Assembly: GCA_910589195.1 (NCBI GenBank)
Contig: CAJUTC010000010.1
Span: 19,246-83,245, forward strand
Direction: 5' to 3'
Length of the DNA stretch: 64,000 bases
From: an uncultured Lachnospiraceae bacterium
Lineage (GTDB): Bacteria > Bacillota > Clostridia > Lachnospirales > Lachnospiraceae
The notes under the pieces are model-generated. The model worked only from the letters and a program-made list of their open reading frames with translations. It made no database searches and had not been told where the DNA came from. This document shows, piece after piece, positions 26,991 to 35,644 of this stretch. Numbering within the stretch: position 1 is the stretch's first letter; every line of letters starts with the position of its first letter. The position numbers and the translations under genes are program-made.

Positions 26991-27045
26991 TGTCGAATTA
27001 TGCGATGAGAAGCCATTGCACATGAGAAATCCAACCGTCTATAAT
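26991..27045 (+). promoter_or_regulatory. spo0A promoter with upstream 0A box
   Basis: TGTCGAA (26991-26997), a match to the B. subtilis Spo0A box consensus, lies 18 bp upstream of a sigma-A promoter TTGCAC (27016-27021), 18-bp spacer, TATAAT (27040-27045). The arrangement suggests autoregulation of spo0A. No clear sigma-H promoter was found. Confidence 0.65.
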
Positions 27046-27056
27046 GACTTATTGAA

Positions 27057-27132
27057 GGGAAAGAAAGCGGCTCTTGCGCAGATTGTGCCAGTTCATGCCA
27101 ATCTGTAAAAGTGAGGGCCGCTTGTGTTTCCC
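27057..27132 (+). promoter_or_regulatory. Structured 5' leader of spo0A mRNA
   Basis: Three nested perfect arms can fold: GGGAAA (27057-27062) with TTTCCC (27127-27132), AAGCGGC (27065-27071) with GCCGCTT (27117-27123), and CAGATTG (27079-27085) with CAATCTG (27099-27105). The fold begins about 12 bases after the -10, so it would form the very 5' end of the transcript. It is not followed by a T tract, and the AAAGGAGG site 20 bases later stays free. It could stabilise the mRNA or serve regulation; no known riboswitch class was recognised. Confidence 0.6.
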
Positions 27133-27166
27133 CTGGAAGGATAGAACGGCAAAAGGAGGAGTTAAT

Positions 27167-27970
27167 ATGGGAGAGTTAAACATTGCGATTGCAGATGATA
27201 ACCCGCAGACTTTAGGGAGATTACAGGAAATTTTAGAGGCGGAAACCGATTTTTCTGTAGTAGGAAAGGCGGAAAATGGGGAAGATGCATACAATATGAT
27301 TATAAAAACTGGACCAGATGTGGTGCTCTTGGATGTAATAATGCCACGGATGGATGGAATTGCAGTAATGGAAAAAGTGAGAAAAAATAATACACTGAAG
27401 AAGATGCCGGCTTTCATTATGGTCACGGCTGCCGGAAGTGAAAACATGACGGCAGACGCGTTTCGGATGGGAGCCAATTATTATGTTATGAAGCCATTTT
27501 CCAGGGAGATTATTGTCGATAAAGTCCGAAGAGTTGGAAGGACTAAGGAGAAAAATAGGGAGAGGGAGAAGCAGCGCACAGTAAAGCCATATATGGACAA
27601 AGAAGAATATATGGAACAGAATTTAGAAAATGATGTAACCCATATGCTGCATGAAATCGGAATCCCGGCGCATATTAAAGGGTATCAATATCTGCGGGAC
27701 GCGATTATTATGTCAGTAGAAGATCATGAAATGCTGTCTTCTGTGACAAAGATTTTATATCCGGCTATTGCCAAAAAGCATCAGACCACGGCAAGCCGTG
27801 TAGAGAGAGCCATCCGGCACGCAATTGAGGTAGCCTGGAGCAGAGGTCGTTTAGAAACCATAAACGAACTGTTTGGCTATACCGTCAGCACCGGAAAAGG
27901 AAAACCTACAAATTCGGAGTTTATTGCGTTGATTGCAGATAAGATTCGACTGGATTACAAAAGAATGTAA
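27167..27970 (+). CDS. spo0A: Sporulation master regulator Spo0A
   Basis: A 267-residue response regulator. The receiver domain (residues 1-125) has acidic residues ADDN near 10-13, phospho-acceptor Asp56 in VVLLDVIMP and Lys in MVMKPFS. After a charged linker, the Spo0A C-terminal effector domain (about 150-267) carries HEIGIPAHIKGYQYLRDAI and the recognition helix region TTASRVERAIRHAIEVAW. When phosphorylated it starts sporulation. The ATG at 27167 follows AAAGGAGGAG; an in-frame opening back to 27074 overlaps the leader hairpin and is not part of the protein. Confidence 0.97.
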   Translation: MGELNIAIADDNPQTLGRLQEILEAETDFSVVGKAENGEDAYNMIIKTGPDVVLLDVIMPRMDGIAVMEKVRKNNTLKKMPAFIMVTAAGSENMTADAFRMGANYYVMKPFSREIIVDKVRRVGRTKEKNREREKQRTVKPYMDKEEYMEQNLENDVTHMLHEIGIPAHIKGYQYLRDAIIMSVEDHEMLSSVTKILYPAIAKKHQTTASRVERAIRHAIEVAWSRGRLETINELFGYTVSTGKGKPTNSEFIALIADKIRLDYKRM

Positions 27971-28029
27971 CATTTTTCACGGATTTTCCCTGATTACAGG
28001 GGAAGAACCTGAACCGTAATAAAAAATGT
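27970..28029 (+). terminator. Nested hairpin after spo0A, possible terminator
   Basis: ACATTTTT/AAAAATGT encloses ACGG/CCGT and a TCCCTG/CAGGG(G) inner stem. It starts on the last base of the spo0A stop codon. There is no T run after it, so termination is uncertain; mRNA 3'-end protection is the alternative. Confidence 0.4.
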
Positions 28030-28135
28030 CAAATCCCGGAGCAAAAAACTTGAGAATCTACTTCCTAAAAAGGGAAAAGTATTGTATACTATGGTTATGA
28101 ATGTTTCGAAAGAGAGTAGCAAGGGAGGTTTTTTC

Positions 28136-29581
28136 ATGAAAAAGATATTATTCGTAGCATCAGAAGCGGTTCCTTTTATTAAAACAGGAGGATTAGCGGA
28201 CGTGGTAGGGTCCCTTCCTAAGTGTTTTGATAAGGAATACTTTGATGTGCGTGTGATGATTCCCAAATATCTTTGCATCAAAGAACAGTGGCGCAATGAA
28301 ATGCAATATGTAAACCATTTTTATATGGAATATTTGGGCCAGGATCGTTATGTGGGAATTTTGCAGTATGTTTATGAGGGCGTTACGTATTACTTTATTG
28401 ATAATGAAAGCTATTTCTGCGGATATAAGCCTTATGGCGACTGGTATAACGATCTGGAGAAGTTCGCGTTTTTCTCAAAGGCAGCCCTTTCTGCTCTTCC
28501 GGTAATCGGCTTCCAGCCAGATGTGGTACACTGTCATGACTGGCAAACCGGGCTGATTCCGGTTCATTTAAAAGACAGGTTTCATGACGGCCCGTTTTTC
28601 GCCAACATGAAATCCGTCATTACCATCCATAATTTAAAGTTCCAGGGCGTTTGGGACGTAAAGACGATCCAGCGGCTGTCCGGACTGCCGGATTATTACT
28701 TTACTCCAGATAAGCTGGAGGCATATAAAGACGGAAACATGCTTAAGGGCGGAATTGTATTTGCTGACGCCATTACCACAGTGAGCAATACGTATGCAGA
28801 AGAAATCAAGATGCCCTTTTACGGGGAAGGACTGGACGGGCTTATGCGGGCACGTTCCAACAGCCTTCGGGGAATTGTAAACGGAATCGACTATGATGAT
28901 TTTAATCCGGAAACGGATCCCCATATTGTTCAGACCTATAATGCCAAGAACTTCCGCAAGGAAAAGATAAAAAATAAAAAAGCGCTTCAGGAAGAGCTAG
29001 GCCTTCAGCAAGATGAACATAAGTTTATGATAGGAATCGTATCCAGGCTGACCGACCAGAAGGGGCTGGATTTAATCCAGTGCGTAATGGATGAGATTTG
29101 CTCGGAAGATGTACAATTGATTGTGCTGGGAACAGGAGATGAAAAGTACGAAAATATGTTCCGCCACTATGACTGGAAATATAACGATCGGGTATCAGCT
29201 CTGATTTACTATTCAGAACCCATGTCCCATAAAATTTACGCAGCCTGCGACGCATTTTTAATGCCTTCCCTGTTTGAGCCATGTGGATTAAGCCAGTTGA
29301 TGGCCCTTCGCTATGGAACCGTACCCATTGTCCGGGAAACAGGAGGCTTAAAGGATACGGTAGAGCCTTATAACGAATATGAAGGCAAAGGAACCGGCTT
29401 CTCCTTTACAAATTATAACGCGCATGAGATGTTAAGCAGCATCCGCTACGCAAAGCATGTATATTATGAGAAGAAGCGGGAGTGGAATAAGATTATTGAT
29501 CGTGGTATGGCACAGGATTTCTCCTGGCATACTTCTGCCATGAAGTATCAGGAGCTGTATGACTGGCTGATTGGGTATTGA
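28136..29581 (+). CDS. glgA: Glycogen synthase (GT5)
   Basis: A 481-residue ADP-glucose-type starch/glycogen synthase. The N-terminal glucosyl-acceptor signature TGGLADVVGSLP includes the ADP-glucose-binding context. HCHDWQTGLIPVHLK and the C-terminal MPSLFEPCGLSQLMALRYGTVPIVRETGGL carry the GT-B catalytic acidic and binding residues. The start follows AAGGGAGG. No other glycogen gene is adjacent; in many clostridia glgA stands alone or with glgC/D. The role is carbon storage, possibly linked to sporulation. Confidence 0.95.
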   Translation: MKKILFVASEAVPFIKTGGLADVVGSLPKCFDKEYFDVRVMIPKYLCIKEQWRNEMQYVNHFYMEYLGQDRYVGILQYVYEGVTYYFIDNESYFCGYKPYGDWYNDLEKFAFFSKAALSALPVIGFQPDVVHCHDWQTGLIPVHLKDRFHDGPFFANMKSVITIHNLKFQGVWDVKTIQRLSGLPDYYFTPDKLEAYKDGNMLKGGIVFADAITTVSNTYAEEIKMPFYGEGLDGLMRARSNSLRGIVNGIDYDDFNPETDPHIVQTYNAKNFRKEKIKNKKALQEELGLQQDEHKFMIGIVSRLTDQKGLDLIQCVMDEICSEDVQLIVLGTGDEKYENMFRHYDWKYNDRVSALIYYSEPMSHKIYAACDAFLMPSLFEPCGLSQLMALRYGTVPIVRETGGLKDTVEPYNEYEGKGTGFSFTNYNAHEMLSSIRYAKHVYYEKKREWNKIIDRGMAQDFSWHTSAMKYQELYDWLIGY

Positions 29582-29583
29582 TC

Positions 29584-30159
29584 ATGAGAGGACTTAAGTT
29601 GTTAAATCGTGAGGAGAGAGGAGCGGCGGCCCGTTGGGCCGCCGATACCACGTGGACAAAGCAGGAGCGGTATCTAAAAGATCTGGACTACATGGATTGC
29701 GTATCGGATATTTTAAGCCACCCCGTATTCCAGTCCATGGAACAGTATATTCAGCATGGAGCCACAAGCTGCAAGTCACATTGCATTCAGGTATCCTATT
29801 TAAGCTACCATATATGCCGCAAATTTGGATGGGATTATAAAAAAGCCGCCAGAGCCGGTCTGCTTCATGATTTGTTTCTGTATGACTGGCATACCCATGC
29901 CAGGGAAACGGGAAATCATTTCCATGGTTTTACCCACCCAAGAACGGCTCTAAATAATGCAAAACAGCATTTTAACCTTTCCAAGGCAGAGGCGGATATT
30001 ATACTATGCCATATGTGGCCGTTAACACCAATTCCGCCAAAATCTATGGCAGGGATGTCTGTCGTATATGCGGATAAGTTATGCAGTTTGACGGAAACAG
30101 TACTGCAGGTCAGAGGATGGTTTGCGGTAAATTTTCTGTATCGAATGAAATTTTTGTAA
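29584..30159 (+). CDS. HD-domain phosphohydrolase family protein
   Basis: A 191-residue HD-superfamily protein. Metal-binding residues are visible as H (SCKSHCIQVSYLSYH), HD (AGLLHDLFLYDWH), later H (GFTHPRTAL) and D (VVYADKLC). The ATG at 29584 is 2 bp after the glgA stop; a TTG at 29578 is less likely. Members cleave phosphates from nucleotides or act on unknown small molecules, and the substrate cannot be inferred. It is probably co-transcribed with glgA. Confidence 0.85.
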   Translation: MRGLKLLNREERGAAARWAADTTWTKQERYLKDLDYMDCVSDILSHPVFQSMEQYIQHGATSCKSHCIQVSYLSYHICRKFGWDYKKAARAGLLHDLFLYDWHTHARETGNHFHGFTHPRTALNNAKQHFNLSKAEADIILCHMWPLTPIPPKSMAGMSVVYADKLCSLTETVLQVRGWFAVNFLYRMKFL

Positions 30160-30298
30160 TCATCACGATTCTCTGGGGGAAACCGATTCCTTTGGAGATA
30201 TACCCAGCATACAATCACGCGTTTTGGAGCTATGCAGACAGGCTCGTCACGCCGGGTGAACGTTTCATAATCACCAACTGGAAGAAAGGAGGAAAGGA

Positions 30299-30763
30299 AT
30301 GGGCATTTGGCAGCGGATTCTGGGAAATCAGGTATTAATTAGTTCCGTAATGGGTTGGACGTCAGCCCAGATATTAAAAACCTTAATTGATTGTATTCTA
30401 AATAAAAATTTTAATGCGGAGCGGCTTTTCGGTTCAGGCGGAATGCCAAGTTCCCATTCCGCGACTGTGTGCAGCCTGACAGTGGCGGCTGGGCTTTGCT
30501 ATGGGGCAGGCTCCTTTGAGTTTGCGGTCAGCTTTGTATTGGCCATGATTGTAATGTATGACGCCATGGGCGTCAGGAGGGAAACCGGGAAACAGGCAAG
30601 GCTGTTAAATACAATTTTATTGGAAAATCCCTTAAAGTTAAGTGGCGAAGTCCTGCAGGAACGGCTGAAAGAATACGTGGGGCATACGCCGCTTCAAGTA
30701 TTTGCAGGTGCGGTTTTGGGAATTGGATTGACATTTGGGATTGATCATTTTTTCTATCAATAA
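30299..30763 (+). CDS. Divergent PAP2 family membrane protein (DUF212, YuiD-like)
   Basis: A 154-residue membrane protein of the DUF212 group. GGMPSSHSATVCSLTVAAGL is the signature, reminiscent of the acid-phosphatase/vanadium-peroxidase fold, and YDAMGVRRETGKQA is the second conserved block. Four to five hydrophobic helices are predicted. GGAGG lies before the ATG. The function is unknown; a lipid phosphatase-like role is suggested by the fold only. Confidence 0.88.
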   Translation: MGIWQRILGNQVLISSVMGWTSAQILKTLIDCILNKNFNAERLFGSGGMPSSHSATVCSLTVAAGLCYGAGSFEFAVSFVLAMIVMYDAMGVRRETGKQARLLNTILLENPLKLSGEVLQERLKEYVGHTPLQVFAGAVLGIGLTFGIDHFFYQ

Positions 30764-30856
30764 AAGAGAAGCAGGTCAGGGAAACCGGTTGCTAGTTGAG
30801 CGTTTTAAAAACATAGGCAGACGCCAGGAAGAATCAAATAGTAGTAAAAATACGGA

Positions 30857-30897
30857 AAGCAAGATGTAAAAAAATGGAATTTTACCTTGCTTTTTTT
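30857..30897 (+). terminator. Terminator before recA
   Basis: AAGCAAG-AT-GTAAAA pairs with TTTTAC-C-TTGCTT and is followed by seven T. It ends the glgA/DUF212 unit. The remaining roughly 150 bp to the recA promoter hold no recognisable gene. Confidence 0.85.
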
Positions 30898-31054
30898 CTT
30901 GTTTTGTGGTAGGCTGTATGGTATAAAATGGAAAAAATAGGAAACACAGCATTTTGAACGGTCTGTAAACTAACTGGAAGCCAGGTATTAAGCTACAGGC
31001 AGGCTGGGATGTGAAAAATCCTGTAATAACGTGGCAAATAATTCTAAGAAGTAT

Positions 31055-31104
31055 TTGACATTTTATAGGATTTATACTATAATCAAAACACGAACATTTG
31101 TTCA
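31055..31104 (+). promoter_or_regulatory. recA promoter with LexA (SOS) box
   Basis: TTGACA (31055-31060), a 17-bp spacer and TATAAT (31078-31083) form a consensus promoter. CGAACATTTGTTCA (31091-31104) directly follows, overlapping the expected start point. It matches the Gram-positive LexA/DinR box CGAACNNNNGTTCG at all but the last base. This predicts strong LexA repression and DNA-damage induction of recA-recX. Confidence 0.9.
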
Positions 31105-31117
31105 CGTGGAGGCGAAT

Positions 31118-32284
31118 ATGGAGAGAGATGAAAAGCTAAAAGCATTGGACGCTGCAATTACACAGATAGAAAAAGCATATGGAAAAGGATCTGTAATGAA
31201 GCTTGGGGACTCTAAAACCAATATGAATATCGAAACGGTTCCCACAGGATCCTTAAGCCTGGATATTGCCCTAGGCCTGGGCGGTGTGCCCAAGGGGCGT
31301 ATTGTGGAGATATATGGGCCGGAGTCCAGCGGTAAAACTACAGTTGCTTTGCATATGGTGGCGGAGGTGCAGAAACGGGGAGGCATTGCGGGATTTATTG
31401 ACGCAGAGCATGCCCTGGATCCTGTATATGCAAAAAATATCGGAGTAGAGATTGATGAGCTGTACATATCCCAGCCGGATAACGGAGAACAGGCCTTAGA
31501 GATTACGGAAACCATGGTGCGTTCCGGCGCGGTGGATATCGTGATTGTGGACTCGGTGGCAGCGCTGGTTCCGAAGGCGGAGATTGACGGCGACATGGGG
31601 GATTCTCATGTAGGCCTTCAGGCAAGGCTTATGTCTCAGGCTTTGCGGAAGCTGACCGCGGTGATCAGCAAATCCAACTGCATTGTGATTTTTATTAACC
31701 AGCTTCGGGAAAAGGTAGGCGTGATGTTTGGAAATCCAGAAACCACTACTGGAGGACGTGCTTTAAAGTTCTATTCTTCTGTGCGTTTGGATGTGCGGAG
31801 AGTCGAGTCCTTAAAACAGGGCGGGGAAATTATCGGAAACCATGTACGGGTTAAGGTGGTAAAAAATAAGATTGCGCCGCCGTTTAAAGAGGCAGAGTTT
31901 GATATTATGTTTGGAAAAGGCATTTCCACAGCAGGCGATATCCTGGATTTAGCGGCGAAAGAAAATATTGTGGAAAAAAGCGGTGCCTGGTATGCGTATA
32001 AAGGCGTGAAAATCGGTCAGGGCCGTGAGAACGCGAAAAATTACCTTCAGAATAATCCGGAGGTAAAAGATGAGGTAGAAAAGAAGGTAAGGATTCGTTT
32101 TGGCCTGCTGCCAGGAGAAGAGGAGCAGACAGAAGAAGCACGGGACAAAAAAGCAGATAAAAAAGAAGAGAAGACAAGCAGGCGTTCGATAAAAGAAGGT
32201 GACATTGGGCAAGCCCTCCAGAATGAACCTCAGGGACAGGAAAAAGCGGCAGCTTTGACAGATGATGCTGCCGGGCAGCTATGA
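31118..32284 (+). CDS. recA: Recombinase RecA
   Basis: A 388-residue RecA: Walker A GPESSGKT (about residue 67), DAEHALDP, VIVDSVAALVPK (Walker B), and the L1/L2 DNA-binding loops including INQLREKVGVMFGNPETTTGG. The C-terminal tail beyond about residue 330 is long, charged and lysine/glutamate-rich. The ATG at 31118 follows GGAGG; the frame upstream of it lies in the promoter. It catalyses strand exchange and LexA autocleavage. It overlaps recX by ATGA. Confidence 0.97.
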   Translation: MERDEKLKALDAAITQIEKAYGKGSVMKLGDSKTNMNIETVPTGSLSLDIALGLGGVPKGRIVEIYGPESSGKTTVALHMVAEVQKRGGIAGFIDAEHALDPVYAKNIGVEIDELYISQPDNGEQALEITETMVRSGAVDIVIVDSVAALVPKAEIDGDMGDSHVGLQARLMSQALRKLTAVISKSNCIVIFINQLREKVGVMFGNPETTTGGRALKFYSSVRLDVRRVESLKQGGEIIGNHVRVKVVKNKIAPPFKEAEFDIMFGKGISTAGDILDLAAKENIVEKSGAWYAYKGVKIGQGRENAKNYLQNNPEVKDEVEKKVRIRFGLLPGEEEQTEEARDKKADKKEEKTSRRSIKEGDIGQALQNEPQGQEKAAALTDDAAGQL

Positions 32285-32895
32285 TGGTCACATCTGTGAT
32301 CCGGCTGGATCCAAAAAGGAGCAAGGTTCTGTTTGAACAGGACCTTGCCCTTGTTTTATATCCAGAGGATTTACGGAATTTTTCCATAGAAGAAGGAAAG
32401 GAGCTGTCCCAGGAAGCCTATGAGCGTCTATTAAACCAGGTAGTAAAGCCAAGAGCCAGAGAACGGCTGCTGAAAGCCCTTATGATTTCCGATAAAACAG
32501 AGAAGCAGCTAAGAGAGATGCTTTTGCGGGAGGGGTATCCTAAGGAAGCCATTGAAGAATCCGTATCTATGGCATTATCATACCACTATATTGATGATTC
32601 CGCTTATGGCACCCGATATCTGGAAAGCTATGGCAGGAAGAAAAGCAGGCGGCAATTAATGTGGGACATGCAGAAAAAAGGGTTTTCAAAGGAATTGGTT
32701 TCCCAGCTTTTACAGGAGTGCCCCATCGATGAAAAGGAGCAGATCCGAAGCCTGCTGGAAAAGAAAGGATACTCTCCAGGGGCGAATATGGATCCAAAAG
32801 TTTATGGAAAATTTGCGGGAATGCTGGCAAGAAAAGGGTATTCGTACGAGGCGGTTACTCAGGTTTTAAGGGAATTTTCTCTCACTTTCGACTGA
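32281..32895 (+). CDS. recX: Regulatory protein RecX
   Basis: A 204-residue RecX with the three-helix repeat modules (AYERLLNQVVKPRARERLLKAL, KTEKQLREMLLREGYPKEAIEE, KKSRRQLMWDMQKKGFSKEL). It binds the RecA filament groove and modulates its activity. The first codons overlap the recA stop by four bases, so expression is coupled to recA. Confidence 0.93.
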   Translation: MMVTSVIRLDPKRSKVLFEQDLALVLYPEDLRNFSIEEGKELSQEAYERLLNQVVKPRARERLLKALMISDKTEKQLREMLLREGYPKEAIEESVSMALSYHYIDDSAYGTRYLESYGRKKSRRQLMWDMQKKGFSKELVSQLLQECPIDEKEQIRSLLEKKGYSPGANMDPKVYGKFAGMLARKGYSYEAVTQVLREFSLTFD

Positions 32896-32971
32896 TTTCA
32901 TCAAAAAATGCTGTGGTTTTTTGGTATATTGTTCAAATTGTCTGAATAGAATGGAAAACTTTTTAATACAC

Positions 32972-33000
32972 TTGACATAATACTGAAAAGCGTTTAAAAT
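32972..33000 (+). promoter_or_regulatory. Predicted sigma-A promoter of rny
   Basis: TTGACA (32972-32977), a 17-bp spacer and TAAAAT (32995-33000) lie 48 bp upstream of the GTG start of the RNase Y gene. Confidence 0.6.
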
Positions 33001-33048
33001 TATACTTGTTGTATCCGTACAATGAAAATTAAATAAGGAGGTGCTCCT

Positions 33049-34590
33049 GTGTCACCGTTAACAGCATTGATTACGTTTGTTATCGTTGCTCCTATTACCT
33101 GGTTTGTGGCCATTGCTTATCGTAAAAAGACTTATGAAAGCAAAGTTGGTTCCGCAGAGGAAAAATCTCGGGAAATAATAGATGAAGCGTTAAAGGTAGC
33201 AGAGACAAAGAAGCGAGAAGCTCTCCTGGAAGCGAAAGAAGAGTCCTTAAAGACTAAGAATGAGCTGGAAAAAGAAACCAAGGAAAGAAGAGCTGAACTT
33301 CAGCGTTATGAACGGCGTGTATTGAGCAAAGAGGAAAACGTAGAAAAGAAAGCAGATACCCTTGAGAAAAGGGAAGTAAGTTTACAGCAAAGAGAGGATA
33401 CCCTGAATAAGCGAAGCGCAGAGGTAGACGCGCTTTATGATAAGGGGATACAGGAACTGGAGAAAATTTCAGGACTGACCTCCGAACAGGCAAAAGAATA
33501 TCTTTTAAAATCTGTTGAAGACGATGTGAAACATGATACTGCGAAATTAGTAAAGGAACTAGAAAACAAAGCAAAGGAAGAAGCAGATCGGAAAGCAAAG
33601 GATTACATTGTTACTGCCATCCAGCGATGCGCTGCGGACCATGTTGCCGAAACTACCGTATCTGTGGTACAGCTTCCGAATGATGAGATGAAAGGCCGGA
33701 TTATAGGACGAGAGGGCCGCAATATTCGTACATTGGAAACGATGACCGGTGTGGAACTAATTATAGACGACACCCCGGAAGCCGTTGTTTTATCCGGATT
33801 TGACCCAATCCGAAGAGAAGTGGCAAGGATTGCATTAGAGCGATTAATCGTAGATGGACGTATCCATCCAGCTAGGATTGAAGAGATGGTTGAAAAAGCA
33901 CAGAAGGAAGTAGAATCCATGATGAGGGAAGAAGGGGAAGCGGCTACATTAGAAGTAGGCGTCCACGGTATCCATCCGGAATTGGTAAAGCTTCTGGGAA
34001 AAATGAAATTCAGAACCAGTTATGGCCAGAACGCATTAAAGCATTCCATTGAGGTAGCGCAGCTTTCAGGGTTATTGGCTGCGGAGATGGGGCTGGATGT
34101 GCGAGTGGCGAAGCGTGCTGGTTTGTTACATGACATTGGGAAATCCGTTGACCATGAGCAGGAAGGGACTCATGTGCAGTTAGGAGTGGAGCTGTGCAGG
34201 AAATATAAAGAGTCAGCAATCGTAGCAAATGCGGTGGAATCCCACCATGGTGACGTTGAACCTCAGAGTTTAGTTGCCTGTATTGTACAGGCGGCAGATA
34301 CGATTTCTGCTGCCAGGCCAGGCGCAAGAAGAGAAACTCTGGAAACATATACCAACAGATTGAAACAATTAGAAGATATTGCAGTTTCCTTTAAGGGAGT
34401 GGACAAGTCTTTTGCCATTCAGGCAGGACGGGAAGTCCGTATTATGGTAATTCCAGAACAGATTAGCGATGATGATATGATATTGCTGGCAAGGGATATA
34501 TCAAAGCGGATTGAAGATGAACTTGAGTATCCGGGACAAATTAAAGTAAATGTAATCCGGGAATCACGGGTTACGGATTACGCAAAGTAA
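33049..34590 (+). CDS. rny: Ribonuclease Y
   Basis: A 513-residue membrane-anchored endoribonuclease that initiates mRNA decay. An N-terminal transmembrane helix (about residues 4-24) is followed by a long coiled coil (about 30-170), a KH domain (about 205-270, with GRIIGREGRNIRTLE) and an HD domain (about 330-425) with LLHDIGKSVDHE. The start is GTG 33049 behind AAGGAGG. The length is typical. Confidence 0.96.
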   Translation: MSPLTALITFVIVAPITWFVAIAYRKKTYESKVGSAEEKSREIIDEALKVAETKKREALLEAKEESLKTKNELEKETKERRAELQRYERRVLSKEENVEKKADTLEKREVSLQQREDTLNKRSAEVDALYDKGIQELEKISGLTSEQAKEYLLKSVEDDVKHDTAKLVKELENKAKEEADRKAKDYIVTAIQRCAADHVAETTVSVVQLPNDEMKGRIIGREGRNIRTLETMTGVELIIDDTPEAVVLSGFDPIRREVARIALERLIVDGRIHPARIEEMVEKAQKEVESMMREEGEAATLEVGVHGIHPELVKLLGKMKFRTSYGQNALKHSIEVAQLSGLLAAEMGLDVRVAKRAGLLHDIGKSVDHEQEGTHVQLGVELCRKYKESAIVANAVESHHGDVEPQSLVACIVQAADTISAARPGARRETLETYTNRLKQLEDIAVSFKGVDKSFAIQAGREVRIMVIPEQISDDDMILLARDISKRIEDELEYPGQIKVNVIRESRVTDYAK

Positions 34591-34599
34591 GAAAATTAA

Positions 34600-34637
34600 G
34601 AAGCTTTATAAACGAAGGGTTTGTAGAGCTTCTTTTT
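34600..34637 (+). terminator. Terminator of rny
   Basis: GAAGCTTTATAAAC pairs with GTTTGTAGAGCTTC (two imperfect positions) and is followed by five T, starting 10 bp after the stop. Confidence 0.8.
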
Positions 34638-34774
34638 GTATCTTAGACTTACGGCAGAAGACCGCCATGAAATAGGCGGGATATATTCAGATATGCCAAG
34701 TGTGCCTGAGCGGTCTTTGTAATGTAATGCATGGGTTTGCGGCCAGGCACATGAAGGATTTGAAAGGGAATGAT

Positions 34775-35572
34775 ATGAAGAATATTGGATTTATCGGAAT
34801 GGGAAATATGGGAAGCGCAATTTTAACAGGATTGCTGAAACATGGCTTTGCTCCGGAAACATTGTTGTTTACGGATGTAAGCCAGGAAAAGAGAGAATCC
34901 GTTACGGCAAAAACAGGAGTGGAAAGCGTTTCGACGAATGCGGAATGCGCTATGGCGGTTTCGTATCTGGTTCTGGCGGTAAAACCACAGTATTATGAAA
35001 CCGTATTAGAAGAGATCCGGCCAGCACTAATCCACGATCCGGTACTCATCTCCATCGCGCCAGGAAAATCGGTGGCGTATTTGAAGGAAATGCTGGGCCA
35101 AGAACGGCGGATCGTGCGAGCCATGCCCAATACTCCAGCTTTGCTGGGGGAAGGTATGACAGGGGTATGCTTTGATCCGGAAGCATTTTCAGAAGAGGAA
35201 AACAATCTAATTGCCCAATTTTTCAGCTCCTTTGGTAAAATGGAGATAGTGGAAGAAAGCCTTATGGATGCGGTTGTTTGTGCCAGTGGCAGTTCCCCGG
35301 CTTATGTATATATGATGATTGAAGCATTAGCGGACAGTGTGGTAAAATGCGGCCTTCCAAGAAAGCAGGCCTATGAAATGGTAGCCCAGACGGTATTAGG
35401 CAGCGCCAGGATGGTGCTGGAAACCGGGATGCATCCAGGGGAATTAAAGGATATGGTATGCTCGCCAGGGGGAACGACCATAGCCGCAGTGGAAGCATTG
35501 GAACAGTGGGGATTCCGGAATTCCCTGATGAAAGCTACAGATGCCTGCTTTCAAAGATGCAAGTCGGTGTGA
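34775..35572 (+). CDS. proC: Pyrroline-5-carboxylate reductase
   Basis: A 265-residue P5C reductase for the last step of proline synthesis. The Rossmann motif GFIGMGNMGSAIL is at residues 4-16. RAMPNTPALLGEGMTG and the C-terminal CSPGGTTIAAVEALE are family hallmarks. The ATG at 34775 is preferred over in-frame ATGs at 34700 and 34751 because the Rossmann strand should begin within a few residues and GAAAGGGA precedes it. Confidence 0.95.
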   Translation: MKNIGFIGMGNMGSAILTGLLKHGFAPETLLFTDVSQEKRESVTAKTGVESVSTNAECAMAVSYLVLAVKPQYYETVLEEIRPALIHDPVLISIAPGKSVAYLKEMLGQERRIVRAMPNTPALLGEGMTGVCFDPEAFSEEENNLIAQFFSSFGKMEIVEESLMDAVVCASGSSPAYVYMMIEALADSVVKCGLPRKQAYEMVAQTVLGSARMVLETGMHPGELKDMVCSPGGTTIAAVEALEQWGFRNSLMKATDACFQRCKSV

Positions 35573-35644
35573 CCTTTGGTTTTCAATAAAGGAGTGCCAG
35601 GAAAGGGAATGGAAAAGTTTAAAAAACCAAATTAGGAGGGTTGA

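Noticed and set aside
26791..27108. 105-codon frame before spo0A
   Set aside because: It spans the terminator, the 0A box and the promoter; the regulatory reading explains the DNA better.
30081..30338. 85-codon frame between the HD and DUF212 genes
   Set aside because: Overlaps the ends of both real genes in another frame and has no motif.
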